46,004 nt of DNA from an uncultured Pseudomonadales bacterium (GTDB lineage: Bacteria > Pseudomonadota > Gammaproteobacteria > Pseudomonadales > Azotimanducaceae). The translations under genes and the position numbers were made by a program. Below, in pieces: positions 9,025 through 16,512 of this stretch. The first letter of the stretch is position 1; each line of letters starts with the position of its first letter. The stretch lies in assembly GCA_937921865.1 (NCBI GenBank), contig CAKZWF010000085.1, positions 1 to 46,004 on the forward strand, in the 5' to 3' direction. The notes beneath the pieces were generated by a model. It did no database searches. It was not told the origin of the DNA and was given only the letters and a program-made list of their open reading frames with translations.

Positions 9025-10284
9025 TCAGTTTACAAAGCGAAAGTAGAGGAAGCTGAGACTCGCCACAAGCAGTGCAAGCACTGCGCAGTGGCTCCACAGC
9101 TTCAGGGCTGGACCAGGTCTGGCTGATTCGGGAACGTTGCTGCCGTTAATCACCAGGTAGTTTGCCAGGGCCACAACTGGTGCCGCGATAAAGCCGATGA
9201 TGGTGACCAGATCGATGAAGGCGGTGAAAGAGCTTAAGAAGAAGCTCAGAAACCCGGCTGCGGCCAGGACTACGATGGCCAGCAACAACAGATAGTTTCG
9301 GCGATGGGATTCCGGGGTAGTGTTGACCCAGCCCAGTTCTGCGAGGAAGTTCTCCAGCATTCGTGGGAAGCCGTCGACTATGGCCAGCAGCGTAGAATAC
9401 ATCACCGCGAGTGCGGCGAGCGCGACCAGTGATCGTGACCAGTCGCCCACTGTGGTGGCAAACATATCAACAAACGTGGCCGCATACGCAGCTCCGCCGG
9501 CAGGCAGGGTGATCTGCTGGTTGTGCAACGCTGTCGCGCCCATGATCAGAAAACACAGCGCCAGGACCGTGCTGGCCAGGTAGCCGACATTGAAGTCGAA
9601 TCTGGCCTTGGCCACGGTTGCGGTGCCGGGGCTTGCGTGTCTGGCCAGAATCCAGGCCGACAGCATAATGGCCGCGGTGTTGCCGATGGGCATCCAGCCG
9701 GCGACCGCGGTCGCGAACGATAGATTTGCCGTGGTCATTGGGAAAGCTGCGAAGAGCGGGCCAGATGCCTCAGCCATGACCGGCAGGCTGGCTGCAGTGG
9801 CAATCAGAATCAGCATGGAAAACAGCACAACAAATACGCCGGCAAATGACTCCAGCAGCCGATAGCGACCGATGGCCACCAGCAGCGCGGTTGCGCAGAG
9901 GATCGTCAGCGCAGTCGCCAGATCTGATATCTGCAGATTGAACAGCCAGCGGGCCATACCGGCGGTCACCAGTGACACACCAGCCACCGCGGCAACGGCT
10001 TCGATCGCGGCGGCAACAAACATCAGCCAGACCAGCGCTCGGCCGCGCCGGCCGTAGCCGGTGACCAGTGATTCACCGGTCGCGGCCGCATAGTCTGCGG
10101 CAAACCGGAACAGCGGGTACTTCAGGAAACAGACAGCGACGATCAGCAGGCCCAGGGTCAGCCCGTAGGCGGCGCCGGCACGTGTCGACTGCACCAGATG
10201 TGAAGTGCCTACTGCGGCCGCAGCAAACAGCAATCCGGGTCCCAGTCGAGCCCGCAGGCCATGGACGGTTGATATCAGACTGAT
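9025..10284 (-). CDS. NRAMP-family transporter; start codon unclear
   Basis: About 400-420 residues with some ten transmembrane helices. The N-terminus matches the NRAMP/MntH superfamily: LGPG, then AAAAVGTSHLVQSTRAGAAYG. This is the branch with SHLVQSTRAGA in place of the DPGN-type metal site, so the substrate may not be manganese. The frame runs back to a TGA at 10303, and the conserved LGPG lies upstream of the only TTG (10233). No ATG, GTG or TTG occurs between the stop and LGPG. A good AAGAGGA site sits 7 bases before ATC at 10284, which I take as the likely start position. It ends just before the sulfite dehydrogenase gene, same strand. Confidence 0.8.
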   Translation of the reverse strand: MSLISTVHGLRARLGPGLLFAAAAVGTSHLVQSTRAGAAYGLTLGLLIVAVCFLKYPLFRFAADYAAATGESLVTGYGRRGRALVWLMFVAAAIEAVAAVAGVSLVTAGMARWLFNLQISDLATALTILCATALLVAIGRYRLLESFAGVFVVLFSMLILIATAASLPVMAEASGPLFAAFPMTTANLSFATAVAGWMPIGNTAAIMLSAWILARHASPGTATVAKARFDFNVGYLASTVLALCFLIMGATALHNQQITLPAGGAAYAATFVDMFATTVGDWSRSLVALAALAVMYSTLLAIVDGFPRMLENFLAELGWVNTTPESHRRNYLLLLAIVVLAAAGFLSFFLSSFTAFIDLVTIIGFIAAPVVALANYLVINGSNVPESARPGPALKLWSHCAVLALLVASLSFLYFRFVN

Positions 10285-10335
10285 GAGGAATTCCTCTTGT
10301 GATCAACATGCATTTTCGCGTCCTGCGCAAGCGGC

Positions 10336-10341
10336 TACAAT
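10336..10341 (+). promoter_or_regulatory. possible -10 element for the thiolase gene
   Basis: TACAAT lies 32 bases before the thiolase ATG. No convincing -35 is seen at 16-18 bp spacing (TTTTCG is the best), so this is weak support only. Confidence 0.3.
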
Positions 10342-10373
10342 GCGCGGCTCAAATAATTTATCGGAAGTCATTC

Positions 10374-11540
10374 ATGCAGGACGTTTATATCGTTGAAGCC
10401 GCGCGCAGCCCTATCGGTAAAAGAGGTAAAGGACTGGCGGGCCTGATGCCCGCAGATCTGCTTGGCGCGGTGCAGAAAGGTGCTTTAGACCGCAGCGGCA
10501 TTGCCCCGGAGCAGATTGGTCAGGTCATTGGCGGCTGTGTTTCTCAGGTCGGTGAGCAGTCCTTCAATATTGCCCGGATTGCCTGGCTGTCGCAGGGACT
10601 CCCGGAAGAAATCGCTGCCACCACGGTGGATTCTCAGTGTGGTTCCAGCCAGCAGGCAACTTCTATGGGCGCTGCGATGGTCGCCAGCGGCATGGAAGAC
10701 ATCGTGATGGCCTGTGGGGTGGAAATGATGACCCGGGTACCGCTGGGTTCAAACATGAAAGGCGGGGTGCCGATGGGCGAAAGCTACATGGCTCACTATC
10801 AGCCCACCAGCCAGTTCCAGGGCGCAGCGATGATTGCCGAGGAGTATCAGATCACCCGTCAGGATGCCGACGCTTTCGGCCTGAAGAGCCAGGAAAATGC
10901 GATCCGGGCCTGGGAAGAAGGGCGCTTTGACCGGGAAATCATTCCTATCGAAGCACCGGTCCTGGATGCGGAAGGGAAACCTACCGGTAAGACTCAGACG
11001 ATCAGTAAAGATGAAGGTCTGCGTGCAACTTCCATGGAAGCACTTGCTGGCCTGGCGCCAGTGCCGGACCAGGAGATTCATACCGCAGGATCCAGTTCGC
11101 AGGTGTCTGATGGTGCGTCTGTCGTGATTCTCGCGAATCAGGACGCCGTTGATCGCCTGGGCTTGAAACCACGCGCCAAGATCATCGCCACCACGCTGGT
11201 TGGTGTTGATCCGGTGACCATGCTCAAAGGTCCAATCCCGGCGTCACGCAAAGTGCTGGATCAGACCGGTCTGAGCGTTGACGACATAGACACATATGAG
11301 GTCAACGAAGCATTCGCCTCGGTGGTACTGGCCTGGCAGAAAGATCTCGGTGTGGATGAGAGCAAGGTCAATCCGAACGGTGGCGCCATTGCGCTCGGTC
11401 ATCCGACCGGATCTACCGGAGCTCGCCTGCTGACCACCGCGCTGCATGAACTTGAGCGCACCGGCGGCCGTTACGGTCTGGTCGCAATGTGCTGTGGTGG
11501 CGGCCTCGGCACCGGCACGATTATCGAGCGAATCGGCTGA
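10374..11540 (+). CDS. acetyl-CoA C-acyltransferase (thiolase)
   Basis: 388 residues, usual thiolase length. The nucleophilic Cys89 is in VDSQCGSS, the conserved NEAF is near residue 325, the catalytic His is in GHPTGSTGAR, and the second Cys is in CCGGGLGTG close to the C-terminus. It either cleaves 3-ketoacyl-CoA in beta-oxidation or condenses acetyl-CoA. A longer frame from 10299 exists, but homology begins at ATG 10374 (MQDVYIVEAARSPIG), which has GGAAG upstream. It stands alone on the plus strand, diverging from the NRAMP-like gene and converging on the MATE gene, so it is probably monocistronic. Confidence 0.93.
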   Translation: MQDVYIVEAARSPIGKRGKGLAGLMPADLLGAVQKGALDRSGIAPEQIGQVIGGCVSQVGEQSFNIARIAWLSQGLPEEIAATTVDSQCGSSQQATSMGAAMVASGMEDIVMACGVEMMTRVPLGSNMKGGVPMGESYMAHYQPTSQFQGAAMIAEEYQITRQDADAFGLKSQENAIRAWEEGRFDREIIPIEAPVLDAEGKPTGKTQTISKDEGLRATSMEALAGLAPVPDQEIHTAGSSSQVSDGASVVILANQDAVDRLGLKPRAKIIATTLVGVDPVTMLKGPIPASRKVLDQTGLSVDDIDTYEVNEAFASVVLAWQKDLGVDESKVNPNGGAIALGHPTGSTGARLLTTALHELERTGGRYGLVAMCCGGGLGTGTIIERIG

Positions 11541-11565
11541 TCGCAACCGAACGCATCAGCTGATG

Positions 11566-11597
11566 ACTGCGGCGGGGATTAAATCCCCGCCAGCAGT
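11566..11597. terminator. strong hairpin at convergent gene ends
   Basis: ACTGC-GGCGGGGATT-A-AATCCCCGCC-A-GCAGT can fold into a stem of up to 15 pairs with one bulged A. It lies between the thiolase and MATE genes and includes the last codons and TAA stop of the MATE gene. No clear T-run follows on either strand, so it is a candidate bidirectional terminator or 3'-end-protecting hairpin. Confidence 0.55.
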
Positions 11598-12949
11598 CGG
11601 ATGCGGCGGTCGCTTCGGCTGGTGATCAACAGACGCCAGCCGACGCAGACAGCGACGATGGTCAGCCCGATCGTCATGCCCGCCCAGAAGCCATATACCC
11701 CCCAGGGTTCATAGCCCAGCCAGCCGAAACCGAGTGCTGCGCCCAGCGGCATCGCAATAGCCCAGTAACCGACCAGCGAGAACAGCATTGGCGCGCGGGT
11801 GTCTTTGTAGCCTCGCAATGCGCCGACGATGGTTGCCTGAGTGTCGTCGACAATCTGATAGACCGCGATGAACAGCAGCAGGGTTGCCGCCAGGGCCAAT
11901 ACCTCGGGGTCCGTGGAGTAGATACTGACAATGCCATGGCGCCCGACCACCAGTAACACGCTGACCATGATGGCGTAACCCAGTGAAATGGTGACTGCAG
12001 TTAGCGCGACTTTTCGCGATTGTTCAAAGTCTCCAGCGCCGACAAAAAAGCCCACCCTGATGCTGGCTGCCGAACCCAGAGCCATGGGAATCACATAGGT
12101 GGCCCAGTTAACGTTGCCGGCGATGCTGTGGGCGGCGAGGGAAATCACGCCGAGTGATGCCACCAGAAAGCCGACAACCGAAAACACCGCCATTTCCAGA
12201 AATATAGTCAGACCAATGGGCAGGCCGATTCTGACGATGTCTTTCAGTATCTTCGGATCCGGCCAGCTGAACTGACTGGTGACTCCGGTGGCTTTGAAAT
12301 AGCGGCTGCGCAGCAGAAACAGAATCAGGATCAGCTCGAACCACATCACTACAGCAGTGGCCCAGCCGCAGCCTTCGCCGCCCATTGCCGGCATGCCGAA
12401 TTTGCCATAGATGAAGATCCAGTTGAGCAGACCGTTCAGCGGCAGCGCGCTGCCGGCAATCAGCATCGGCGGCAGAGTTTTACCCAGTCCTTCGGATGTG
12501 TAGCGCAAAGCCACGTAAAACAGTACCGCCGGCATACCCCAGGCGGCCGCTTTGAGATAGCGCACCGCAACGTCGGCGGCATCAGGGTCAACGCCCGCCC
12601 ACTGGTAGAGGGGCGCTGCGTTGGTCACCACGGCGACACACAGTATTGCTGCGGCGCCAGATGCCCAGAGGCCCTGGCGGATAATCGGACCGGCATCGCC
12701 AATCCGATTGGCACCGCGCAGCTGCGCAACCATTGGTGTCAGCGCCATGGTCAGACCGGAAAACAGCATGAAGGTCGGCCAGAACACGTTGCCGCCAAGA
12801 GCGACGCCGGCCAGGTCAGTCGAGGAGTAATGACCAGCCATTGCGGTGTCCAGGAAACCCATGGCCATGATAAAAAACTGGGTTGCCACCATGGGCGCGC
12901 CGAGCCGGAACAGTTCCCCTGCTTCCTGACGCAGCATCGACAAGTTCAT
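11579..12949 (-). CDS. MATE-family multidrug/sodium antiporter
   Basis: 456 residues and about 12 transmembrane helices in two repeated halves, the normal NorM/DinF-type layout. The N-terminal half begins EAGELFRLGAPMVATQFFIMAMGFLDTAMAG, typical of the family (in-membrane Pro, then the FLDT.MAG segment). It exports cationic drugs or metabolites in exchange for Na+ or H+. The ATG at 12949 is preferred over a TTG three codons earlier. It follows the histidine phosphatase gene by 12 bases on the same strand, so the two probably form one operon. Confidence 0.92.
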   Translation of the reverse strand: MNLSMLRQEAGELFRLGAPMVATQFFIMAMGFLDTAMAGHYSSTDLAGVALGGNVFWPTFMLFSGLTMALTPMVAQLRGANRIGDAGPIIRQGLWASGAAAILCVAVVTNAAPLYQWAGVDPDAADVAVRYLKAAAWGMPAVLFYVALRYTSEGLGKTLPPMLIAGSALPLNGLLNWIFIYGKFGMPAMGGEGCGWATAVVMWFELILILFLLRSRYFKATGVTSQFSWPDPKILKDIVRIGLPIGLTIFLEMAVFSVVGFLVASLGVISLAAHSIAGNVNWATYVIPMALGSAASIRVGFFVGAGDFEQSRKVALTAVTISLGYAIMVSVLLVVGRHGIVSIYSTDPEVLALAATLLLFIAVYQIVDDTQATIVGALRGYKDTRAPMLFSLVGYWAIAMPLGAALGFGWLGYEPWGVYGFWAGMTIGLTIVAVCVGWRLLITSRSDRRIRLLAGI

Positions 12950-12961
12950 CACTGCCAAAAC

Positions 12962-13693
12962 TCAGGCATCCAGCTGTTCGGCCATCTGTTCGGCGATGCG
13001 CGAGGCAGTCTGCTCCATGGTGGTCAGGTGCATATTGGATTTGTTCAGGTCATAGCCGGTCAGATTCAGTGTTCTGATCAGGAAGCGCCGGGGATGGCTG
13101 GCTGTTGCGGTGTCGACGTCGACTACGTTGATACAGCAGTTGTCCTGCTCGATTGAGGCGTTGCCGTGCCAGCTCAGGCCAAGCATGTGAGCCAGCAACG
13201 TCCGGTTGACTGCGCCGTGCAGCACCAGCAGCAGACATCGCCAGTTAAGGTCTTCAAGGATGGATTCGAATGCCGGGATGATTCTGTCGGCAAAGTCCGT
13301 AAACTTTTCGCCACCCATGAAGCGGGCCTCGGGTTGTTCAGCGCCTGCCCAGGGATTGGCGACATGGGCAAGCCACTGCCTGCGGTCGGCGACCGGCTGA
13401 TCACGACCACCCCCTTGTATTTCTTCGAGTGCCGGCAGAGTTTCCAGGGTCGGTGACGTTCTGCTGGAGAGCACAGTCCGGGCGGTTTCGATTGTCCTCG
13501 GCAGGCCTGAGCAGATCGCGCGGTCGAATTCGACGCTGGCTAAAATGGCCGACTGCTTGCGGGCCTGAATACGACCGGTGGCAGTCAGAGGTACGTTCCT
13601 GGGATCGTCTGTGACAGTGCCTTCTTCACTGATATAGGCGGCTTCAGCGTGTCGCAGCAGGTAGATCCGTCGACGATCGGGGGCCTGGAACAT
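12962..13693 (-). CDS. histidine phosphatase family protein
   Basis: 243 residues. The phosphohistidine motif is LLRHAEA near residue 15 (R-H-A instead of the most common RHG). The second half of the active site is seen in SGLPRTIETA and LLLVLHGAVNRTLLAHMLG (the second catalytic His). This places it in the broad phosphoglycerate-mutase-like phosphatase family. The substrate cannot be deduced. ATG 13693 starts MFQAPDRRRIYLLRHAEA. It is the first gene of a probable two-gene unit with the MATE exporter. Confidence 0.88.
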   Translation of the reverse strand: MFQAPDRRRIYLLRHAEAAYISEEGTVTDDPRNVPLTATGRIQARKQSAILASVEFDRAICSGLPRTIETARTVLSSRTSPTLETLPALEEIQGGGRDQPVADRRQWLAHVANPWAGAEQPEARFMGGEKFTDFADRIIPAFESILEDLNWRCLLLVLHGAVNRTLLAHMLGLSWHGNASIEQDNCCINVVDVDTATASHPRRFLIRTLNLTGYDLNKSNMHLTTMEQTASRIAEQMAEQLDA

Positions 13694-13765
13694 TGCAGGT
13701 GTTTCCTTTGTCTGGAGTTGGCTCAGCCGGGAATGATTGCAGCTGCCGGAAGTGCCGGCAAACGT

Positions 13766-14971
13766 CTATACAACGCCCTGTGCTTGCAGTGCGTCGATCT
13801 GGTCTTCCGTATAGCCGATGCTGACAAGAATCTCCCGACTGTGCTCACCCAGCCATGGCGGCGGCAGATCGGTGTCGGGGCTGTCCGCATCGGTCTGATA
13901 GCTGGCGCGAATCAGGCGAGACTGCTGATCAGGGTCTGAAGGTTTCGGGAAGTCGATAAAGGTGTGGCGATGATCGAACTGCTTGTCTGCCAGCACCTCG
14001 GGATAACTGCGGATGGCCGCTGCGGGAACCCCCGCCTCGGCGAATACTTCCAGCCACCGGGCGCTGGTTTTCTGCTGCATCAGTTCGGCGATCAGGCTGC
14101 GTGTGGCCTGGTAGTTTTTTACCCGAGCCCCAGCGGTTGAAAACCTCGGATCCTCGAGGGTGCCGGGTATGCCCAGGGCGATGAACAGCTTTTCGACCTG
14201 ATGATCACGCAGTGCGAGCACGTTTACGTGACCATCGGCAGTCGCGAAGCTGTTGGCGGTAGGGTGGCCGGTGGGCGAGCGATTACCAAGCAGTTCGGGT
14301 GTTTTACCGTGGGCGAGATAGTTGCTGACCTGGACGGTCTGCAGAACCATTGCGGTATCCATCATCGCGACGTCAAGATACTGCCCGAGACCGGTTGCCT
14401 GACGTCGGAACAGCGAACTGCTGATTGCAAAGGCTGCGGTCAGGGCAGTACCCATATCCACCGGCATGTAGCCGGTTCGGGTAGGACCCGTGGTCGGATG
14501 TCCGGTAATTGCCATCATCCCGGAGTCTGCTTGAATCGCACCGTCGTAGGCGGCAACACCGGCTTTGGGACCTGTCTGGCCGTAACCGGATATCGAGCAG
14601 TAAATCAGATCTGCGCGAATATCCTTGAGTGCCTGGTAGCCGAAGCCAAGCCGCTCCATGACCCCGGCGCGGAAGTTTTCTACCACCACATCAGCCTGTT
14701 CCACCAGTCGCTCAATGATGTCCCTGGCGGCCGGGTCCTTCAGATTCACGGTCAGGCTTCTCTTACCGAGGTTGCAGCTTAAAAAAGCGGGCGCCATGCC
14801 TGCGGCTGGATCATCCGGATCGTTCATCAATCCCCGGGTCTGATCGCCAACGCCGGGCTGTTCGATCTTGATGACGTCAGCACCCAGCAGGGCCAGTTGC
14901 TGGGTGGCAAATGGACCAGCCAGCACCTGGGTAAAGTCGAGTATGCGCACGCCGGTAAAAGCCTGGGCCAT
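13766..14971 (-). CDS. CaiB/BaiF-type (family III) CoA-transferase
   Basis: About 401 residues, normal for the family. The N-terminus GVRILDFTQVLAGPFATQQLALLGADVIKIE is the CoA-binding signature. The catalytic Asp is expected in GQYLDVAMMDTAM near residue 180, and the C-terminal GEHSREILVSIGYTEDQIDAL motif is complete. It moves CoA between carboxylic acids in the cytoplasm. Two starts are possible. ATG 14971 (MAQAFTGVR) fits better because a possible -10 TACACT at 15004-15009 would put the transcript start near the alternative ATG at 14992. A decayed relative lies at 19140-19474. Confidence 0.93.
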   Translation of the reverse strand: MAQAFTGVRILDFTQVLAGPFATQQLALLGADVIKIEQPGVGDQTRGLMNDPDDPAAGMAPAFLSCNLGKRSLTVNLKDPAARDIIERLVEQADVVVENFRAGVMERLGFGYQALKDIRADLIYCSISGYGQTGPKAGVAAYDGAIQADSGMMAITGHPTTGPTRTGYMPVDMGTALTAAFAISSSLFRRQATGLGQYLDVAMMDTAMVLQTVQVSNYLAHGKTPELLGNRSPTGHPTANSFATADGHVNVLALRDHQVEKLFIALGIPGTLEDPRFSTAGARVKNYQATRSLIAELMQQKTSARWLEVFAEAGVPAAAIRSYPEVLADKQFDHRHTFIDFPKPSDPDQQSRLIRASYQTDADSPDTDLPPPWLGEHSREILVSIGYTEDQIDALQAQGVV

Positions 14972-15055
14972 GGCAGGTCTCAGCAGAACCATCGGAACCG
15001 CTCAGTGTAGCGAATTTTGGTGAACAGGGAATTGTCAGGCGGTAAAGGAAAGTGC

Positions 15056-15083
15056 TTGCAAAGCCCGGCGGCTTATCTAAGAT
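15056..15083 (+). promoter_or_regulatory. sigma-70-like promoter of the 15-codon unit
   Basis: TTGCAA (15056-15061) and TAAGAT (15078-15083) with a 16-bp spacer, each 4 of 6 to consensus. Predicted transcript start is near 15090, only about 16 bases before the Shine-Dalgarno sequence. It points away from the divergent CoA-transferase gene. Confidence 0.6.
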
Positions 15084-15105
15084 CGTGCGCGTGTCGGGCA
15101 AACAT

Positions 15106-15117
15106 TAAGGAGGTGAT
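15106..15117 (+). promoter_or_regulatory. maximal Shine-Dalgarno sequence
   Basis: TAAGGAGGTGAT pairs over 12 nt with the 3' end of typical bacterial 16S rRNA. GGAGG is five bases from the GTG start at 15119. Natural genes rarely have more than six or seven pairs. Confidence 0.75.
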
Positions 15118-15118
15118 T

Positions 15119-15166
15119 GTGAATCTATTATCTGCAGTGATTGCAGTAGGGGGAACGGTTTCCTAA
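15119..15166 (+). CDS. 15-residue hydrophobic peptide, candidate small protein or leader
   Basis: GTG start, TAA stop, product MNLLSAVIAVGGTVS. It is too short for gene finders. It is supported by context: a promoter (15056-15083), a 12-nt Shine-Dalgarno match and, twelve bases after the stop, a strong terminator hairpin (15178-15208). Together they make a self-contained unit of about 120 nt. The peptide has a short hydrophobic run but no Lys/Arg and no clear transmembrane length. It could be a translated micropeptide, or the ORF may exist to load ribosomes on a small RNA. Attenuation of a downstream gene is unlikely because the next gene, at 15308, is on the other strand. I do not recognise it. 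Confidence 0.5.
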   Translation: MNLLSAVIAVGGTVS

Positions 15167-15177
15167 CTGTACTCCCG

Positions 15178-15208
15178 CGTGGGTCCCGTTGCGGGACCCA
15201 CGTTCTTT
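15178..15208 (+). terminator. intrinsic terminator of the 15-codon unit
   Basis: Perfect 11-bp inverted repeat CGTGGGTCCCG/CGGGACCCACG with a TTG loop, followed by TTCTTT. There is no T-run on the other strand, so it acts on plus-strand transcripts. The bases from 15209 to 15307 after it are pyrimidine-rich (two direct CTTCCTCATTT repeats) and hold no gene I can support. Confidence 0.8.
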
Positions 15209-15307
15209 GCTGGTTCTTATTGCGCCTTGCGTATCCGCCTTACCCCTCACTTCCTTCTGGTCTTCCTCATTTCCTTTACTTCCTCATTTGCTTTAACAGC
15301 ATCAGCT

Positions 15308-16405
15308 CTATTGTGGCGCAGTTTTTCGCGATCGATGCAGGCGTAACAACCCCACGGTGAACAGAGGCAACAGAAAAATCACCAGATAACCCCATGCCAG
15401 GGTGCCATAACCTTCCGCGATCAGGTTCACAATGCCAACAGAAGACAGCGTCCCTGACAGCAGCAGCGCCACCAGGGCAACCGCACCGTGCTGTAGCCGA
15501 TGCAGAGCTCTGCCGGTGCGCTCGCGCCACCAGGTGTCGAGACGTTCGATGAAACCCTGAATATTGCCGGCGCCGGTTTCGATGAAGGTACCGAACAGCA
15601 CCAGCAGATAAAAACCCTGCAGCATGGGTACAGTAAGTCCGTCGAACATGAAGTAAACGGGTAGTTCCTGGTTGAGAATTTCCGGGTAGGCGCCGGCGAA
15701 GCTCAGATGAAACAGCAGTGCGGGGACCATTGTGATCACGCCACCCAGCAGCCCGGCGGTGATCGCCTGGGCGCGGGTTTCAATCGCTCGCGCTGCATAC
15801 AGAATGATCGGAATCCCGGCGACGTTGTACAGGGCGTACTGGAAACCACCGATCAGCCAGTCGCTGTGAAAAGAAAAATCGAACAGATGGTCAGCGCCGC
15901 TTGTATCCTGATTCGAAAGCACCGCGATGAAGTAGGTAATGAACACCGCATAGAGCAGCACGCTCCAGGACGCCAGCACCCGGGTCACCCACTCTCGACC
16001 GAAGAAATTCAGCAGTACCACGGCGATCAGCATGATGATGCCGCCGATGATTGACGGCAGACCCAGTTCTTCTTCGATGATCTGTCCGGCCGCTGCACCC
16101 ATCACCGCCAGGACTACAACAAACAGCGTGACGCCCAGGATTTCGAACAGAAACCAGAAGCGCCCGAGCAGCAGCTTGAAGAAGGTGCGGTAGTCGTAGG
16201 CGTTGAACTGTGTGGCGAGTGCCAGAGTCAGCGCGAAGGTCAACGACATGCACAGCGTGGCGACAGCCATCCCGAGCAAACCACCACCCATGCCGAAGCG
16301 GGTAAAGAACTCGACCAGTTCACGACCGGTGCCATAGCCGCCACCGACGTTCACAGACTGAAGTATCGCCCCCGGAAGGAGGTAGATCTGCAGTAGACGT
16401 AACAT
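15308..16405 (-). CDS. YkvI-like membrane transporter
   Basis: 365 residues and about ten hydrophobic helices. The N-terminal AILQSVNVGGGYGTGRELVEFF matches the start of the uncharacterised YkvI family (a LeuT/APC-fold group), where the G-rich break in helix 1 forms the substrate site. Location is inner membrane. The substrate is unknown, but amino-acid-like solutes are usual for the fold. ATG 16405 is chosen over GTG 16411 because GGGGAGG is five bases from the ATG and would abut the GTG. It is divergent from the acyl-CoA synthetase gene. Confidence 0.8.
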   Translation of the reverse strand: MLRLLQIYLLPGAILQSVNVGGGYGTGRELVEFFTRFGMGGGLLGMAVATLCMSLTFALTLALATQFNAYDYRTFFKLLLGRFWFLFEILGVTLFVVVLAVMGAAAGQIIEEELGLPSIIGGIIMLIAVVLLNFFGREWVTRVLASWSVLLYAVFITYFIAVLSNQDTSGADHLFDFSFHSDWLIGGFQYALYNVAGIPIILYAARAIETRAQAITAGLLGGVITMVPALLFHLSFAGAYPEILNQELPVYFMFDGLTVPMLQGFYLLVLFGTFIETGAGNIQGFIERLDTWWRERTGRALHRLQHGAVALVALLLSGTLSSVGIVNLIAEGYGTLAWGYLVIFLLPLFTVGLLRLHRSRKTAPQ

Positions 16406-16451
16406 ATTCACCTCCCCATACCATTTTATCCTATGCCAGTTCCACGGCGAT

Positions 16452-16477
16452 TCCCAATTGCCGGGGTTTCTGGGAAA
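16452..16477. promoter_or_regulatory. inverted repeat in divergent promoter region
   Basis: TTCCCA-N14-TGGGAA in the roughly 100-bp space between the YkvI-like gene (minus) and the acyl-CoA synthetase (plus). Position and symmetry suit an operator for a dimeric regulator; no regulator gene is next to it. Confidence 0.3.
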
Positions 16478-16512
16478 CTCCGACAGTCATATCTGATAGT
16501 GGAGAGAATCTG

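Noticed and set aside
14201..14782. Plus-strand frame of 193 codons
   Set aside because: Antisense to the CoA-transferase, no ribosome site or homology.
15106..15118. Fragment of a 16S rRNA gene 3' end
   Set aside because: Only 12 bases match the complement of the 16S tail, and flanking bases do not continue the rRNA sequence.
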